Of a stretch of 64,000 nucleotides of DNA, positions 41,962 to 51,161 are shown one piece after another. The translations under genes and the position numbers were made by a program. Each line of letters starts with the position of its first letter. The first letter of the stretch is position 1. The DNA is from Clostridium sp. AT4 (GTDB taxonomy: Bacteria > Bacillota > Clostridia > Lachnospirales > Lachnospiraceae), in NCBI RefSeq assembly GCF_001517625.2, contig NZ_LN999827.1, positions 453,348 through 517,347 on the forward strand, read 5' to 3'. The notes below the pieces were generated by a model. That model was not told where the DNA came from, searched no databases, and worked only from the letters and a program-made list of their open reading frames with translations.

Positions 41962-43687
41962 TCTCTTCGCCTCCCTTCATCTGAGACTCATATACTTCAC
42001 GGTAGATCTCATTGGTGCGCAGAAGTTCCTTGGAGGTACCTACGCCCACGATCCGTCCTTCATCCAGAACAATGATCTGATCTGCATCCTCGATCGAGGA
42101 AACCCGCTGGGCGATAATGATCTTTGTGGTATCGGGAATCTCCTCCCTGAAGGCCTTTCGGATAAGAGCATCCGTCTTTGTGTCTACCGCACTGGTGGAA
42201 TCATCAAGGATCAGGATCTTGGGCCGTTTTAACAGTGCTCTTGCAATACACAGACGCTGCTTCTGACCGCCGGATACGTTATTTCCGCCCTGAACGATCA
42301 TGGTATCATAACCGTGAGGAAACTCCTTCACAAATCCGTCTGCCTGAGCCAGACGGCATACCCGCTCCACTTCTTCATTCGAGGCCTTTTCATTGCCCCA
42401 TCGGATATTTTCATAAATACTTCCTGTAAACAGCACATTTTTCTGAAGTACCATAGAAACCTGATCTCTCAGAACCTCCAGATCGTACTCCCTTACATCG
42501 ATTCCTCCTACCTTTACGCTTCCCTTCGTTACATCATAAAGTCTCGGGATCAGCTGGACCAGAGTAGATTTGGAGCTTCCGGTTCCTCCGATGATGCCTA
42601 CGGTCTGTCCCGGCTTAATGGAAAGGTTTACATCCTTTAAGGAAAGAGGGCCGCCCTCGCCGGCATAGCTGAAATCTACATGCTCAAAGGTGATGCCTCC
42701 ATCTGAAACCTCCTTCACCGCCTGCTCCTTTTCCTGCATCTCAGGCACTTCCGTAAGAACGCTGGTAATACGGTCTGTGGATGCCTCAGCAATCATGATC
42801 ATAACAAATACGAAGGTTACCATCATAAGAGACATCATGATCTGCATGGCATAGACGATTACGCTTGTCATCTCTCCGGTCTCCATGGTTCCAAAGACGA
42901 TACTCTTGCCGCAGATCGCTACCAGAAGGATGATTACCGTATAAACTACGGTCTGCATCACCGGAGCATTCCATGCCACAATCCCTTCAGCCTTTGTAAA
43001 AAGTCTGTAAACGTATTTGGAAATGTCATGGAACTTTCCGATTTCATGGTCTTCTCTTACAAAGGATTTTACCACTCTGGAAGCGTTTACATTTTCCTGT
43101 ACAGAATTATTTAAAATATCGTATTCATCAAAAACCTTTACGAAATGGGGATGGGCCTTCTTTGCAATAAAAATCAGGGCGCCGCCCAGAACGGGGATCA
43201 CAACTAAAAATAAAAGCGCAACCCTGGGATTGATGGTCAGAGTCATAACCCATGATAAAGCTACCATGATGGGCGCTCTGGCTAACAGGCGCAGGCTCAT
43301 CATATAAGCCATCTGAACATTGGTAATATCCGTAGTCATACGGGTTACAAGACCTGAGGTAGAGAAATGGTCGATATTCTTAAACGAAAACTCCTGAACC
43401 CTGTAAAATATATCATGGCGCAGATTTTTTGCATATCCCGCCGCCGCGATTGCCGCCGTCTTTCCGGCTGTTACGCCGAAATACAGGGCAAGCATTGCCA
43501 TCACAACCAGTATGAAGCCCCTCTGGATGATGTAAGGCAGATTGCCTCCTGCGATTCCAATGTCAATGATCTTTGCCATTTCCATGGGGATCATAACTTC
43601 TAACAGCACCTCCAGCAATACAAATATGGGAGTCAGTATAGACTGCTTTTTGTATTCCCGGACCGATTTTAAAAGTAATTTATTCAT
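41951..43687 (-). CDS. Multidrug-type ABC exporter half-transporter, first subunit
   Basis: A 578-residue exporter half with six membrane segments and an ABC domain: Walker A GGTGSSKST near residue 370, signature [15 protein letters not shown], Walker B ILILDDSTSAVD. The Asp in place of the catalytic Glu after Walker B, and the missing switch His (AQRVSS), mark the degenerate site of a heterodimeric exporter. The gene overlaps the MarR gene by 8 bases and the partner by 11, so all three are translated as a coupled unit. Confidence 0.9.
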   Translation of the reverse strand: MNKLLLKSVREYKKQSILTPIFVLLEVLLEVMIPMEMAKIIDIGIAGGNLPYIIQRGFILVVMAMLALYFGVTAGKTAAIAAAGYAKNLRHDIFYRVQEFSFKNIDHFSTSGLVTRMTTDITNVQMAYMMSLRLLARAPIMVALSWVMTLTINPRVALLFLVVIPVLGGALIFIAKKAHPHFVKVFDEYDILNNSVQENVNASRVVKSFVREDHEIGKFHDISKYVYRLFTKAEGIVAWNAPVMQTVVYTVIILLVAICGKSIVFGTMETGEMTSVIVYAMQIMMSLMMVTFVFVMIMIAEASTDRITSVLTEVPEMQEKEQAVKEVSDGGITFEHVDFSYAGEGGPLSLKDVNLSIKPGQTVGIIGGTGSSKSTLVQLIPRLYDVTKGSVKVGGIDVREYDLEVLRDQVSMVLQKNVLFTGSIYENIRWGNEKASNEEVERVCRLAQADGFVKEFPHGYDTMIVQGGNNVSGGQKQRLCIARALLKRPKILILDDSTSAVDTKTDALIRKAFREEIPDTTKIIIAQRVSSIEDADQIIVLDEGRIVGVGTSKELLRTNEIYREVYESQMKGGEENEQ

Positions 43688-44195
43688 CCTTTTCCTCTTC
43701 CTCCTTTATGTTTTTATTTGTTTTAGACGCTTCCTCCTCCGCTCTTACAAGATTGCCGAACATCCGGCACATCACACTGCGCCAGATATGAAGCTCTTCT
43801 TCCGGGATTCCCTCCATAAGAAGAGCTTCCGTTCTCCCCAGCTGCTCTAAAATCTGGGGACGCAGTGCCTCTGCCCTGGCTGTCGGCACAATGCGCTTGA
43901 GCCTTGCATCCTGAGGAACGCTTTCTCTCCTGATGAATCCATTTTTTTCCAAAAGTTTCAGGATCCCTGTTACCGTTGATTTGCGGATACGGAACTCTTC
44001 CTCGATATCCTTCTGATACACATCCGTATGAAGGGTCCGCAGAAGGATAAACTTCATAATATGCCGCTGAGACCCGGTCAATCCCTCATCCATCAGCTCC
44101 TCCTGGATGTTCCTGCGCTTTAACTGATGAGAGAGCATATGGATCATCCTTCCCATATGCATTGTTTCCATTCTGCATTCCATATCCTGCATCAT
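43680..44195 (-). CDS. MarR-family transcriptional regulator
   Basis: A 171-residue winged-helix regulator. The DNA-binding part is seen as LTGSQRHIMKFILLRTLHTDVYQKDIEEEFRIRKSTVTGILKLLEKNGFIRRESVPQDARLKRIVPTARA, with the wing DARLKRI typical of MarR. The C-terminus is Lys/Glu-rich. Two ATGs are possible (44195 and 44192) with AGAGGTG just upstream. It precedes the ABC exporter genes and has a palindromic operator in its own promoter, so it probably represses the operon until a drug-like ligand binds. Confidence 0.9.
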   Translation of the reverse strand: MMQDMECRMETMHMGRMIHMLSHQLKRRNIQEELMDEGLTGSQRHIMKFILLRTLHTDVYQKDIEEEFRIRKSTVTGILKLLEKNGFIRRESVPQDARLKRIVPTARAEALRPQILEQLGRTEALLMEGIPEEELHIWRSVMCRMFGNLVRAEEEASKTNKNIKEEEEKDE

Positions 44196-44225
44196 TTCAC
44201 CTCTTCGTATGCACTGCTTTCAGAT

Positions 44226-44276
44226 AGTTAGCGTCCTAACTTTTGGTATTATACAGACTTAAAAATTTAATGTCAA
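44226..44276 (-). promoter_or_regulatory. Promoter and operator of the MarR-ABC exporter operon
   Basis: Minus strand TTGACA (44276-44271), 17-base spacer, TATAAT (44253-44248). Immediately downstream is a perfect inverted repeat AGTTAG-CGTC-CTAACT (44226-44241), placed over the expected start site, a typical position for MarR autorepression. Confidence 0.85.
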
Positions 44277-44318
44277 GATAGTTTCACAGGGGAAAATGTG
44301 AAAAATATGTGTTCAAAA

Positions 44319-44354
44319 AAGCGTCCATCCCATTTTTCAACAGAATGAACGCTT
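44319..44354 (-). terminator. Terminator of apt
   Basis: AAGCGTCCAT (44319-44328) and ATGAACGCTT (44345-44354) form a 10-bp stem with one G-T pair; six T residues follow on the minus strand. Confidence 0.85.
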
Positions 44355-44366
44355 CTGGACGGAAAA

Positions 44367-44891
44367 TTACTTTCCCTCATAAACGATTGCAGAGTCCACT
44401 GCATAATCCTTTAACTTCTCTCTGCCCTTTAATCCGGCCAGTTCCATTACAAAACAGATTTTTACCACCTGGCCTCCCAGCTGTTCGATCAGCTTTATGA
44501 TCGCCTCTGTAGTGCCTCCGGTGGCGATCAGATCGTCTACGATCACAACCTTCTGGCCCGGACGGATGGCGTCCTTATGGATCTCGATCTCTGCAGTTCC
44601 GTATTCTAGTTCATACTCTGCAGAAATGGTCTCGCAGGGAAGCTTTCCCTTTTTGCGCACAGGCACAAAGCTCTTATGCTCTGCATAGGCCACCGGTACG
44701 CCGAAAATAAAGCCTCTGGACTCCGGCCCAACGACTACGTCATAATCCAGATCCTTCACCATGGCGCGCAGGCTGTCTACCGCCAGCTGCAGTCCGTCTG
44801 CATCCTGTAAAATAGAGGTTACATCCCTGAAAATGATTCCAGGCTCCGGGAAATCGGGAATGCTTCTTACATATTCTTCCAGTTTTTTCAT
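44367..44891 (-). CDS. apt: Adenine phosphoribosyltransferase
   Basis: A 174-residue salvage enzyme that joins adenine and PRPP to AMP. Motifs: SIPDFPEPGIIFRDVT at the N-terminus, VVGPESRGFIFG near residue 60, and the PRPP loop VVIVDDLIATGGTTEAI near 120. ATG at 44891 follows AAGGAG; a longer in-frame start lacks a site. It lies 42 bases after the LacI regulator on the same strand with no terminator between, so readthrough is possible. Complements the nucleoside phosphorylases elsewhere in the window. Confidence 0.96.
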   Translation of the reverse strand: MKKLEEYVRSIPDFPEPGIIFRDVTSILQDADGLQLAVDSLRAMVKDLDYDVVVGPESRGFIFGVPVAYAEHKSFVPVRKKGKLPCETISAEYELEYGTAEIEIHKDAIRPGQKVVIVDDLIATGGTTEAIIKLIEQLGGQVVKICFVMELAGLKGREKLKDYAVDSAIVYEGK

Positions 44892-44933
44892 GTCTGCCTT
44901 CTCCTTTTGTTTGATCTGCAATCGGTTCACGGA

Positions 44934-45926
44934 CTATTCTTCCTTCAGGTTCCGTACCGTATCCCGTATGATAAGCTTATTATCCAGATAAATTCTCCTG
45001 TTATCCACAATTCCATCGTCCAGACGGCGCAGAAGCACTCTGGCGCCCTCTCTGGCGATATCGCCCATGTTTCTCTCCACCGTAGTCAGATGCATATCGG
45101 AATAACCGGACAAATCCCAGTTATCAAAGCCGATCAGAGAAACATCTCCCGGCACAGACAGCCCCGCCTCATCGATCGCTGTCCTTGCTCCAAAGGCCAT
45201 CTCATCATTAAAACAGAGAATTGCCGTAGGCTCATAGGAAAGGAGCTGTTTTGCTGCGCTGTAGCCGCTTCCGTAACGATAGTTTCCATTAATCATAGGC
45301 ACCTGATCGGGATCCAGCCCGTGCTTTCGCATGGAGATCCGCCAGCCTCTGTGGCGCAGGCGGGTAGAATCCAGCTCTGGCCTTCCCTCGATGACTGCCA
45401 GCTTCCGATGGCCATTATCCAAAAGGTAATCCATGGCCCGTTCCATGGCCCTGGCCTCGTCTGTTGTCACATTGGGCGCATCGATATCCACGGAACGGCA
45501 GATAACCGTCATGGGAATCTTCTTTGACAGAACCTCATCCATAAATTCCATATCCTCATTTTTCTGGGACAGGACAATGATCCCGTCAAAATAGCTGGGA
45601 TTTAAGGTACCCGGTTCATGCATATCAATACCCTTTACCACTACATTATACTTGCTTCCCGTAATACTGTAAACCCCTGTAAGTACATCGTGAAGCACAT
45701 AGGGAGAAGTCATTTTGCTGATCGTTGAAAAATACAGTCCGATCACATAGGAACGTGATTTTTTCAAGTGGATCGCTGCCTGATTGGGTACATATCCCAT
45801 TTCAGACGCCAGACGGCGGATCCTGTCTCTTGTCTCGGAATATCCCCCCACTCCGTTTAAGGCCCTGGAAACCGTTGAATAGGAAACCCCCGCCTTTTTA
45901 GCGATATCCTTGATCGTTACTGCCAC
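44934..45926 (-). CDS. LacI-family transcriptional regulator of the pectin locus
   Basis: A 330-residue repressor. The N-terminal helix-turn-helix and hinge (TIKDIAKKAGVSYSTVSRALNG) are followed by a periplasmic-binding-protein-like sugar domain with AILCFNDEMAFGARTAI and DVSLIGFDNWDLSGY. The start is GTG at 45926 with GGAGGGG upstream. It is the last pectin gene on the minus strand, 15 bases after GH28. LacI-type palindromes with a central CG occur at 51162-51203 and 51436-51449 in the divergent promoter region, likely its targets. Confidence 0.92.
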   Translation of the reverse strand: MAVTIKDIAKKAGVSYSTVSRALNGVGGYSETRDRIRRLASEMGYVPNQAAIHLKKSRSYVIGLYFSTISKMTSPYVLHDVLTGVYSITGSKYNVVVKGIDMHEPGTLNPSYFDGIIVLSQKNEDMEFMDEVLSKKIPMTVICRSVDIDAPNVTTDEARAMERAMDYLLDNGHRKLAVIEGRPELDSTRLRHRGWRISMRKHGLDPDQVPMINGNYRYGSGYSAAKQLLSYEPTAILCFNDEMAFGARTAIDEAGLSVPGDVSLIGFDNWDLSGYSDMHLTTVERNMGDIAREGARVLLRRLDDGIVDNRRIYLDNKLIIRDTVRNLKEE

Positions 45927-45941
45927 TTTATCCCCTCCGTT

Positions 45942-47492
45942 TTACATATTCCCGATATTTTCTGTGACAACTGCAGGCCCTTCCTGGCCGCTTATCTCCA
46001 CATCCTTTAATATAAGCTCTTCGATATTATTTGCATAGATTCCCTGGCGGCAGGTGGTCTTACTGCAGCCCTCCATCATGGCCGGCTGGCCGCACATAGG
46101 TTCATCTGCATAAGTTACCCGCACATGCTCCATCTCTACCCGTCCGATCTTCTTTTCCGGCAGGCCGTACATATAGGCAGCAGCCACATGGCAATTTCTG
46201 GCCTCAATATTTCTAAAGGTAAGGGTAGCGATCTCCGGCAGGCGGTCATCCACCGGTCCGGCTTCCTTGCTGCGAACATACTCAGAATGGCCATCCGGAT
46301 CGCAGAAATAGAAACAATTGATCACAAAGGGAGTCATTACATGATCCATTGTGATATTTTCAAATAAAATACCCTGAACTACCGCATCCTTTCCACGTCC
46401 TCTTCTGGTCTTGATCCGCAGTCCCCGGTCCGTATGAAGGAACATACAGTCTCTTACGGTCAGATTCTTCACGCCTCCGGCCATCTCGCTTCCGATGGTA
46501 ATGGAGCCGTGGCCGTCGCGCATACAGCACTGGCGGATGGTTACATTTTCACAGGGACGCTTATAGGTAGATCCCATATAGATTTTTCCTGATTTTAAAG
46601 CAATACAGTCATCGCCCAGAGAGAAATACACACCTGTAATTTCCACATTTTTACAGGACTCCGGATCCAGGCCATCAGTGTTGGGAGAATCCTTTGGATT
46701 TAATACCTTCATGTCCAGGAAACGAAGGTTGTCGGAAAAATAAGGATGGAGATTCCAGCTTGGGCTGTTCTGTACCGTGATACCCTGGAGAACTACATGT
46801 TCACACCGCTCTAAAAATACCATTCTGGGGCGGAATGCGCCGTTCATGATCTTGGGATCCTTCCACCAGTTCTCTCTGTCTGCATTTCCATCTATCGTTC
46901 CCTGTCCGTAAATCGTTACATTTTTTACGTTCACACCTGTAATAATAGCTGTAAACATAGGAAGAGGATTTCCCTCCCAGGTACCCAGATTGTACTCATC
47001 CTTTTCATTATAACTCTGGATCATCCCTTTGAACACAGGAAAACGGCTGCGGTCTGTAAAAGCAGACAATACGGCTCCCTCATCCAGCTCAATGGAAACA
47101 TCATCCTTAAGGAACAGAGAGGAGATCCGGTAGGTTCCTGCCGGGATCAGCACACGGCTCTCTTTCGGGCAGGCCATGATCGCTGCCTGGATAAAAATCG
47201 TGTCATCGCTCTCCCCATCTCCCTTTGCGCCAAAGTCACGGACATTTAAGGTAACAAACTCATAGTCTGTAGCAAAGTAGGACATAATCCTCTCTCCGGC
47301 CTCATTGACCGCCTCTACTTCGTACTGGGTATCGGGAGTCAGATGATACAGGCTGGTGACCGCCTTGTCTGTTTTTGCCGCCTCTTTGTGATTTAAGTAG
47401 ATAGTCCAGGAAGAGGCTGTATGGTAGCGTCCTCCGTCTTCAATTTCAATTACCGCACATCTTGCGTTCTTGTAGATTACTTTTAATTCCAT
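45942..47492 (-). CDS. Glycoside hydrolase family 28 (polygalacturonase-like)
   Basis: A 516-residue protein with an N-terminal fibronectin-like stretch (to about residue 80), then the right-handed beta-helix of GH28. Catalytic motifs are all present: NTDG (NTDGLDPESC), DD in SLGDDCIALKSG, GHGS in DGHGSITIGSEM, and RIK in RGLRIKTRRGRG. No signal peptide, so it acts inside the cell on imported oligogalacturonides or rhamnogalacturonan pieces, probably as an exo-enzyme. ATG at 47492 follows AAAGGAG. It lies between the importer permease and the LacI gene. Confidence 0.93.
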   Translation of the reverse strand: MELKVIYKNARCAVIEIEDGGRYHTASSWTIYLNHKEAAKTDKAVTSLYHLTPDTQYEVEAVNEAGERIMSYFATDYEFVTLNVRDFGAKGDGESDDTIFIQAAIMACPKESRVLIPAGTYRISSLFLKDDVSIELDEGAVLSAFTDRSRFPVFKGMIQSYNEKDEYNLGTWEGNPLPMFTAIITGVNVKNVTIYGQGTIDGNADRENWWKDPKIMNGAFRPRMVFLERCEHVVLQGITVQNSPSWNLHPYFSDNLRFLDMKVLNPKDSPNTDGLDPESCKNVEITGVYFSLGDDCIALKSGKIYMGSTYKRPCENVTIRQCCMRDGHGSITIGSEMAGGVKNLTVRDCMFLHTDRGLRIKTRRGRGKDAVVQGILFENITMDHVMTPFVINCFYFCDPDGHSEYVRSKEAGPVDDRLPEIATLTFRNIEARNCHVAAAYMYGLPEKKIGRVEMEHVRVTYADEPMCGQPAMMEGCSKTTCRQGIYANNIEELILKDVEISGQEGPAVVTENIGNM

Positions 47493-47569
47493 AGCTTTTG
47501 TCTCCTTTAACAAAAATAGAGGAATCCCCCGAAAGAGAATCCTCCGTTTTTTAATGTACCATGCAACAT

Positions 47570-48421
47570 TTAACCCTTTACACCGCCGGCTGCGATACCG
47601 TCAATAAAGGAATCCTGGGCGCAGAAAAATACCACCAGGGAAGGAATAATGGAAATCAGGGACATTGCCAGAATCCGGTTCCACTGGAAGCCTACGTCGC
47701 CGTCCATAGACATACGCAGATATACGGAGTTGGTATATTTATCCATATCAGCGATATAGATCAACGGGCCCTGGAAGTCATTGTTGGTCCACATGAACTG
47801 GAACAGCGCACAGGATACCAGTGATGGCTTTAACATAGGCACGATTACATACCACAGTGTTTTTAAGGTGTTGCAGCCGTCAATCTTAGCCGCCTCCTCC
47901 AGCTCTTTTGGTACGCCTCGTAAGAACTGGATCAGCATGAATACAAAGTAGGTATCAGCTGCAAATAAGGACGGGATAACCAGAGGCAGGTAGGTATTTA
48001 CCCACTTCCAGTTGTTGAACATGATGTACTGAGGTGCGTTTAATACAACCTGAGGAAGGAACAGGGTAGACATCAGCAGTGCAAAAAAGATGTTCTTTCC
48101 TTTAAAGTTGAAACGTCCAAAGCCATATGCTGTGATCGTTGCGGATACAACGGTAAAGATAACCTTCGGAATAACGATCTTGTAGGTATTGATCAGAGAT
48201 TTAACCAGATCGATCTTTCCTCCGTAACTCTTAAATGCATTGTCATAGCCGTCGAATACAGGATTCTTCGGGATAAACCATGCGCTGGTGAAGATCTCGG
48301 AGTTGGTCTTAAAGGTTGCTCCCACCATCCAGATCAGAGGATACACCATGATAATCCCTACCAGGATCAGAAGGGTGTAGCGGATCACAGTACTGATTTT
48401 TCTTCTTGTCTCTCTTGTCAT
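47570..48421 (-). CDS. Pectin-oligosaccharide ABC importer permease, MalG-type
   Basis: A 283-residue inner-membrane permease with six hydrophobic segments and EAA loop EEAAKIDGCNTLKTLWYVIVPMLKPSL near residue 190. It closely resembles the permease at 14108-14962, and their C-termini both end in GGVKG. ATG at 48421 lies 6 bases after the partner permease. No ATPase is encoded here, so a shared MsmK-type ATPase is expected. Substrate inferred from GH28 and GH105 neighbours. Confidence 0.92.
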   Translation of the reverse strand: MTRETRRKISTVIRYTLLILVGIIMVYPLIWMVGATFKTNSEIFTSAWFIPKNPVFDGYDNAFKSYGGKIDLVKSLINTYKIVIPKVIFTVVSATITAYGFGRFNFKGKNIFFALLMSTLFLPQVVLNAPQYIMFNNWKWVNTYLPLVIPSLFAADTYFVFMLIQFLRGVPKELEEAAKIDGCNTLKTLWYVIVPMLKPSLVSCALFQFMWTNNDFQGPLIYIADMDKYTNSVYLRMSMDGDVGFQWNRILAMSLISIIPSLVVFFCAQDSFIDGIAAGGVKG

Positions 48422-48427
48422 CTGATT

Positions 48428-49321
48428 CTACCTCCCATCCTCATCTGAATAGTAAACCCACTTCTTCTGGCTGACAAATGCAACAACGGTCATAGTCATA
48501 GTAATCAAGAACAGGATCCACGCCTGGGCGCTTGCCATACCCATCTTGTGGCGGAGGAATGCGTTGTTGTAGATCAGCATGGAGATCAGTGTGGTTGCTC
48601 CGTTTGGTCCGCCCTTGGTTACAAGGAACGGTCCGTTGAACTCCTGGAATGCCTGGCATAACTGGGTAACCAGGTTGTAGAAAATAACCGGTGTGATCAG
48701 GGGTACGGTAATCTTAAAGAACTGTGTCCACTTGCCGGCGCCGTCGATAGAAGCCGCCTCATAAAGATCCTCAGACACACCCTTTAAGGCTGCCAGGAAG
48801 ATAACCATGGCGGAACCGAACTGCCATACACGGAGAAGTACGATCACCATCAGGGCGCTCATGTCTCCGGCCATCCAGTTGATCTCCGGGATACCGAACG
48901 CGCCTAAAACGGTGTTGATCAGGCCGTCTGTGTTAAATACAGCTCTCCACAGGATAGCGATCGCGATGGAGCCGCCCAGAATGGAAGGGATGTAGTAAGC
49001 GGTTCTGAAGAAGTTTACGCCCTTTAACTTAAAGTTTAAGATGTAGGCAATAAACAGAGCGAACATCAGCTTTAAGGGCACGTCAAAAATGGCGTATTTA
49101 AACGTTACCACAAAGGCGCGGATGATATCGGGATCCGTAAAGATCTTCTCGTAATTCATCATGCCGTACTTGGTAATGCCATTGAAAAGGTCGTAGTTGG
49201 TGAAGCTGTAAAAAAGGGATGAGAGGAAGGGATATACCTTAAACAGGATAAAACCAACCAGCCAGGGCAGAATGTACAGAAGGCCGATATTCAGCGCCCA
49301 GAATCCTTTCTTGTTTTTCAT
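48428..49321 (-). CDS. Pectin-oligosaccharide ABC importer permease, MalF/UgpA-type
   Basis: A 297-residue inner-membrane permease with six hydrophobic segments and EAA loop YEAASIDGAGKWTQFFKITVPLITPV near residue 200. It ends in KKWVYYSDEDGR, nearly the same as the permease at 14962-15885, which shows that the two importers are paralogous. ATG at 49321 follows GGAGG with 7-base spacing; an earlier in-frame start overlaps the upstream small gene. Follows the unknown small protein by 28 bases. Confidence 0.92.
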   Translation of the reverse strand: MKNKKGFWALNIGLLYILPWLVGFILFKVYPFLSSLFYSFTNYDLFNGITKYGMMNYEKIFTDPDIIRAFVVTFKYAIFDVPLKLMFALFIAYILNFKLKGVNFFRTAYYIPSILGGSIAIAILWRAVFNTDGLINTVLGAFGIPEINWMAGDMSALMVIVLLRVWQFGSAMVIFLAALKGVSEDLYEAASIDGAGKWTQFFKITVPLITPVIFYNLVTQLCQAFQEFNGPFLVTKGGPNGATTLISMLIYNNAFLRHKMGMASAQAWILFLITMTMTVVAFVSQKKWVYYSDEDGR

Positions 49322-49349
49322 ACGGTTACCTCCATAATATTTCGTACTT

Positions 49350-49652
49350 TTATACGCGGTCCGCATACTTTTCTGCCAGGAGAGTGCCCAGGGCGCAGCC
49401 CTTTTTTATGGCGTATGCGAGCTGCTCGCCGGAAGCCTCTTTGGAAGCTTCCAGATGTTTTCTTATGCCTTCACGGAACATGTCCTGGAGCGCTCTGTAA
49501 TGCTCATAGATCTCCGGAGACATCTCCTCTATCATGTCGATCAGCAGGACCAGATCTGCCTCGCTGAGAGTTTTCTGTGTTTTAAAATAAGTAACAATAC
49601 TGCTGTAATTTTCTTTGTTTTTAACTGCTTCTCTGATTTCTTTTTCTGTCAT
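49350..49652 (-). CDS. Unknown 100-residue helical protein inside the pectin importer operon
   Basis: I do not recognise this protein. From ATG at 49652, with GAGGGG about 10 bases upstream, it encodes 100 mostly helical, charged residues (N-terminus MTEKEIREAVKNKENYSSIV) with no signal peptide, membrane segment, Cys pair or nucleotide motif. It lies between the binding-protein gene and the first permease, right after a strong hairpin, on the operon strand. A small soluble protein here could modulate the importer or transcription, but nothing in the sequence proves that. The longer in-frame start at 49742 would overlap the binding protein gene and is rejected. Confidence 0.65.
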   Translation of the reverse strand: MTEKEIREAVKNKENYSSIVTYFKTQKTLSEADLVLLIDMIEEMSPEIYEHYRALQDMFREGIRKHLEASKEASGEQLAYAIKKGCALGTLLAEKYADRV

Positions 49653-49675
49653 ATTCACTGTTCCCCTCAAAGGGA

Positions 49676-49700
49676 GGCAGCGTCTGAAAGGGACGCTGCC
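49676..49700 (-). terminator. Hairpin after the pectin binding-protein gene
   Basis: GGCAGCGTC (49676-49684) and GACGCTGCC (49692-49700) form a perfect 9-bp stem with a 7-base loop, 16 bases after the binding-protein stop. On the minus strand TCCCTTTGAGG follows, so it is a partial terminator or mRNA stabiliser. Confidence 0.65.
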
Positions 49701-49716
49701 GTTTATTTCTTGCGGA

Positions 49717-51075
49717 TTAGTAGTTGCTGTAGCACTCATCAATGCCCTTAAGCAGTTCCTCGGCAGCCTCGGCAGATGTCGTGTTGCCTGCGGACAGCTT
49801 ACCGAATACCTTGTAGTATACGCCGTCAGGGTTAGCCTTTAAGTCATTATGCTCGAAGTAGGGATCCAGAGGGAACTTGCTGTATGCAGTCACCTTGGAG
49901 TTTGCTTCCTTAACCATCTCATCGCCGATTCCCTTCTCATTGAGAATCTCAATTGCCTTCTTGGAGCAAGGGATACCTCTCTCAGTACCGGAGATTTCGA
50001 TGCCTTCATCCTCATTTAACAGGAAGTTGATCAGCATGGCTGCTTCCTTCGGATGCTCAGAATTTGCTGCAACTGCAAATGCCATGGATACCTTGGTAAA
50101 TCCGCCGTTGTGATCGCCGAACTTGATGAAGTCGCCGATTACCAGCTCCTGTCCAGGCTTATCTGTACTCTCTGCGATCGCCTGCTGGAACTTGCTTACA
50201 GAAGAATCCCACTCAAGGATACCTGCATACTTACCGTTGATCCACTTAGCGTTCTTGTCAAGAGAGTCTGCCATATCGCCCTGAAGTGTAGCCAGAGTAG
50301 GAATTACATGATTCTCTTCCAGCTTTGTGATGAAATCCATACCTTCCTGGATCTCTTCCTTTGTATACTGAACAGCTCCGTCCTCTACCCAGGCCTTGCC
50401 GTACTTGCTCTCTAAGTAGTATACCAGGAAGATCGCACGGTCGTACTCGCCCAGTGCCAGAGGATAATAATCGTCGCCGTATGCCTTAAATGCCTCTCCG
50501 GCTGCCAGTAAGGATGCCTCGTCTGTAGGAAGCTCGCATCCGATCTCATCAAATGTGGTCTTATTCCAGTAGAACAGACGGCCTGTCAGAGAAATCGGAA
50601 CTGCCATCAGCTTTCCGTCTGCCTTACACTGATCCAGAACCTCCTGGTCAAACTGTGTCAGATCGATCACATCGCTGTACTCGTCCAGATTTACGAAATT
50701 CTTGCCGTTTCCGCTGTAGGAGGTAATCCAGTTCCAGTTGATCTGCATTACGTCAGCTGCATTGCCGCCCTGGATTGCCAGAGCCTGCTTCTCTTCCCAG
50801 CCGGTCCATGCGCCATACTCAGCCTCAACCTTGATGTTTGGATACTTTTCCATGAAAGCTGCGATTGCCTTCTCAGTTGCCTCATGACGGGCATCACCGC
50901 CCCACCATGAAAACTTTAAGGTAACTTCCTCATTGCTTGCTGCGCCATCGCCGCCCTCAGCTTTACCTGCTGCAGTTGTATCTGTAGATGCGGACGTACC
51001 GCCGCAGGCTGCCAGAGATAATGCCATGGTAGATGCCAGAGCCAGAGATACTGCTTTTTTGAAATTTCTCTTCAT
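49717..51075 (-). CDS. Pectin-oligosaccharide-binding lipoprotein (family 1 SBP)
   Basis: A 452-residue binding lipoprotein. The signal peptide ends at SLAACGG, followed by an Ala/Thr/Gly-rich linker. The mature start LKFSWWGGDARHEATEKAIAAFMEKYPNIKV matches the paralogue at 15973-17349. ATG at 51075 has AAAGGGAGAG upstream; the longer ORF from 51195 begins inside the operator region and is not used. First gene of the minus-strand pectin operon, under promoter 51222-51250 and two LacI/cre-like palindromes. Bound sugar is inferred to be a pectin-derived oligosaccharide. Confidence 0.92.
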   Translation of the reverse strand: MKRNFKKAVSLALASTMALSLAACGGTSASTDTTAAGKAEGGDGAASNEEVTLKFSWWGGDARHEATEKAIAAFMEKYPNIKVEAEYGAWTGWEEKQALAIQGGNAADVMQINWNWITSYSGNGKNFVNLDEYSDVIDLTQFDQEVLDQCKADGKLMAVPISLTGRLFYWNKTTFDEIGCELPTDEASLLAAGEAFKAYGDDYYPLALGEYDRAIFLVYYLESKYGKAWVEDGAVQYTKEEIQEGMDFITKLEENHVIPTLATLQGDMADSLDKNAKWINGKYAGILEWDSSVSKFQQAIAESTDKPGQELVIGDFIKFGDHNGGFTKVSMAFAVAANSEHPKEAAMLINFLLNEDEGIEISGTERGIPCSKKAIEILNEKGIGDEMVKEANSKVTAYSKFPLDPYFEHNDLKANPDGVYYKVFGKLSAGNTTSAEAAEELLKGIDECYSNY

Positions 51076-51161
51076 TTTACTCTCTCCCTTTCTTTTCCCC
51101 TTCGCATACACATTTTGCAAAGGTTTGCAACATTGTTCTGAAAATTGTGCACATCCGCTAG

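Noticed and set aside
47518-47560. Possible terminator between the pectin permease and GH28 genes (GGAATCC and GAATCCTCC blocks by a T-run)
   Set aside because: The blocks are not complementary when written as a stem, so no hairpin forms.
49653-49742. N-terminal extension of the unknown small protein
   Set aside because: The added 30 residues run through the hairpin and the end of the binding-protein gene; the ATG at 49652 has a ribosome site.
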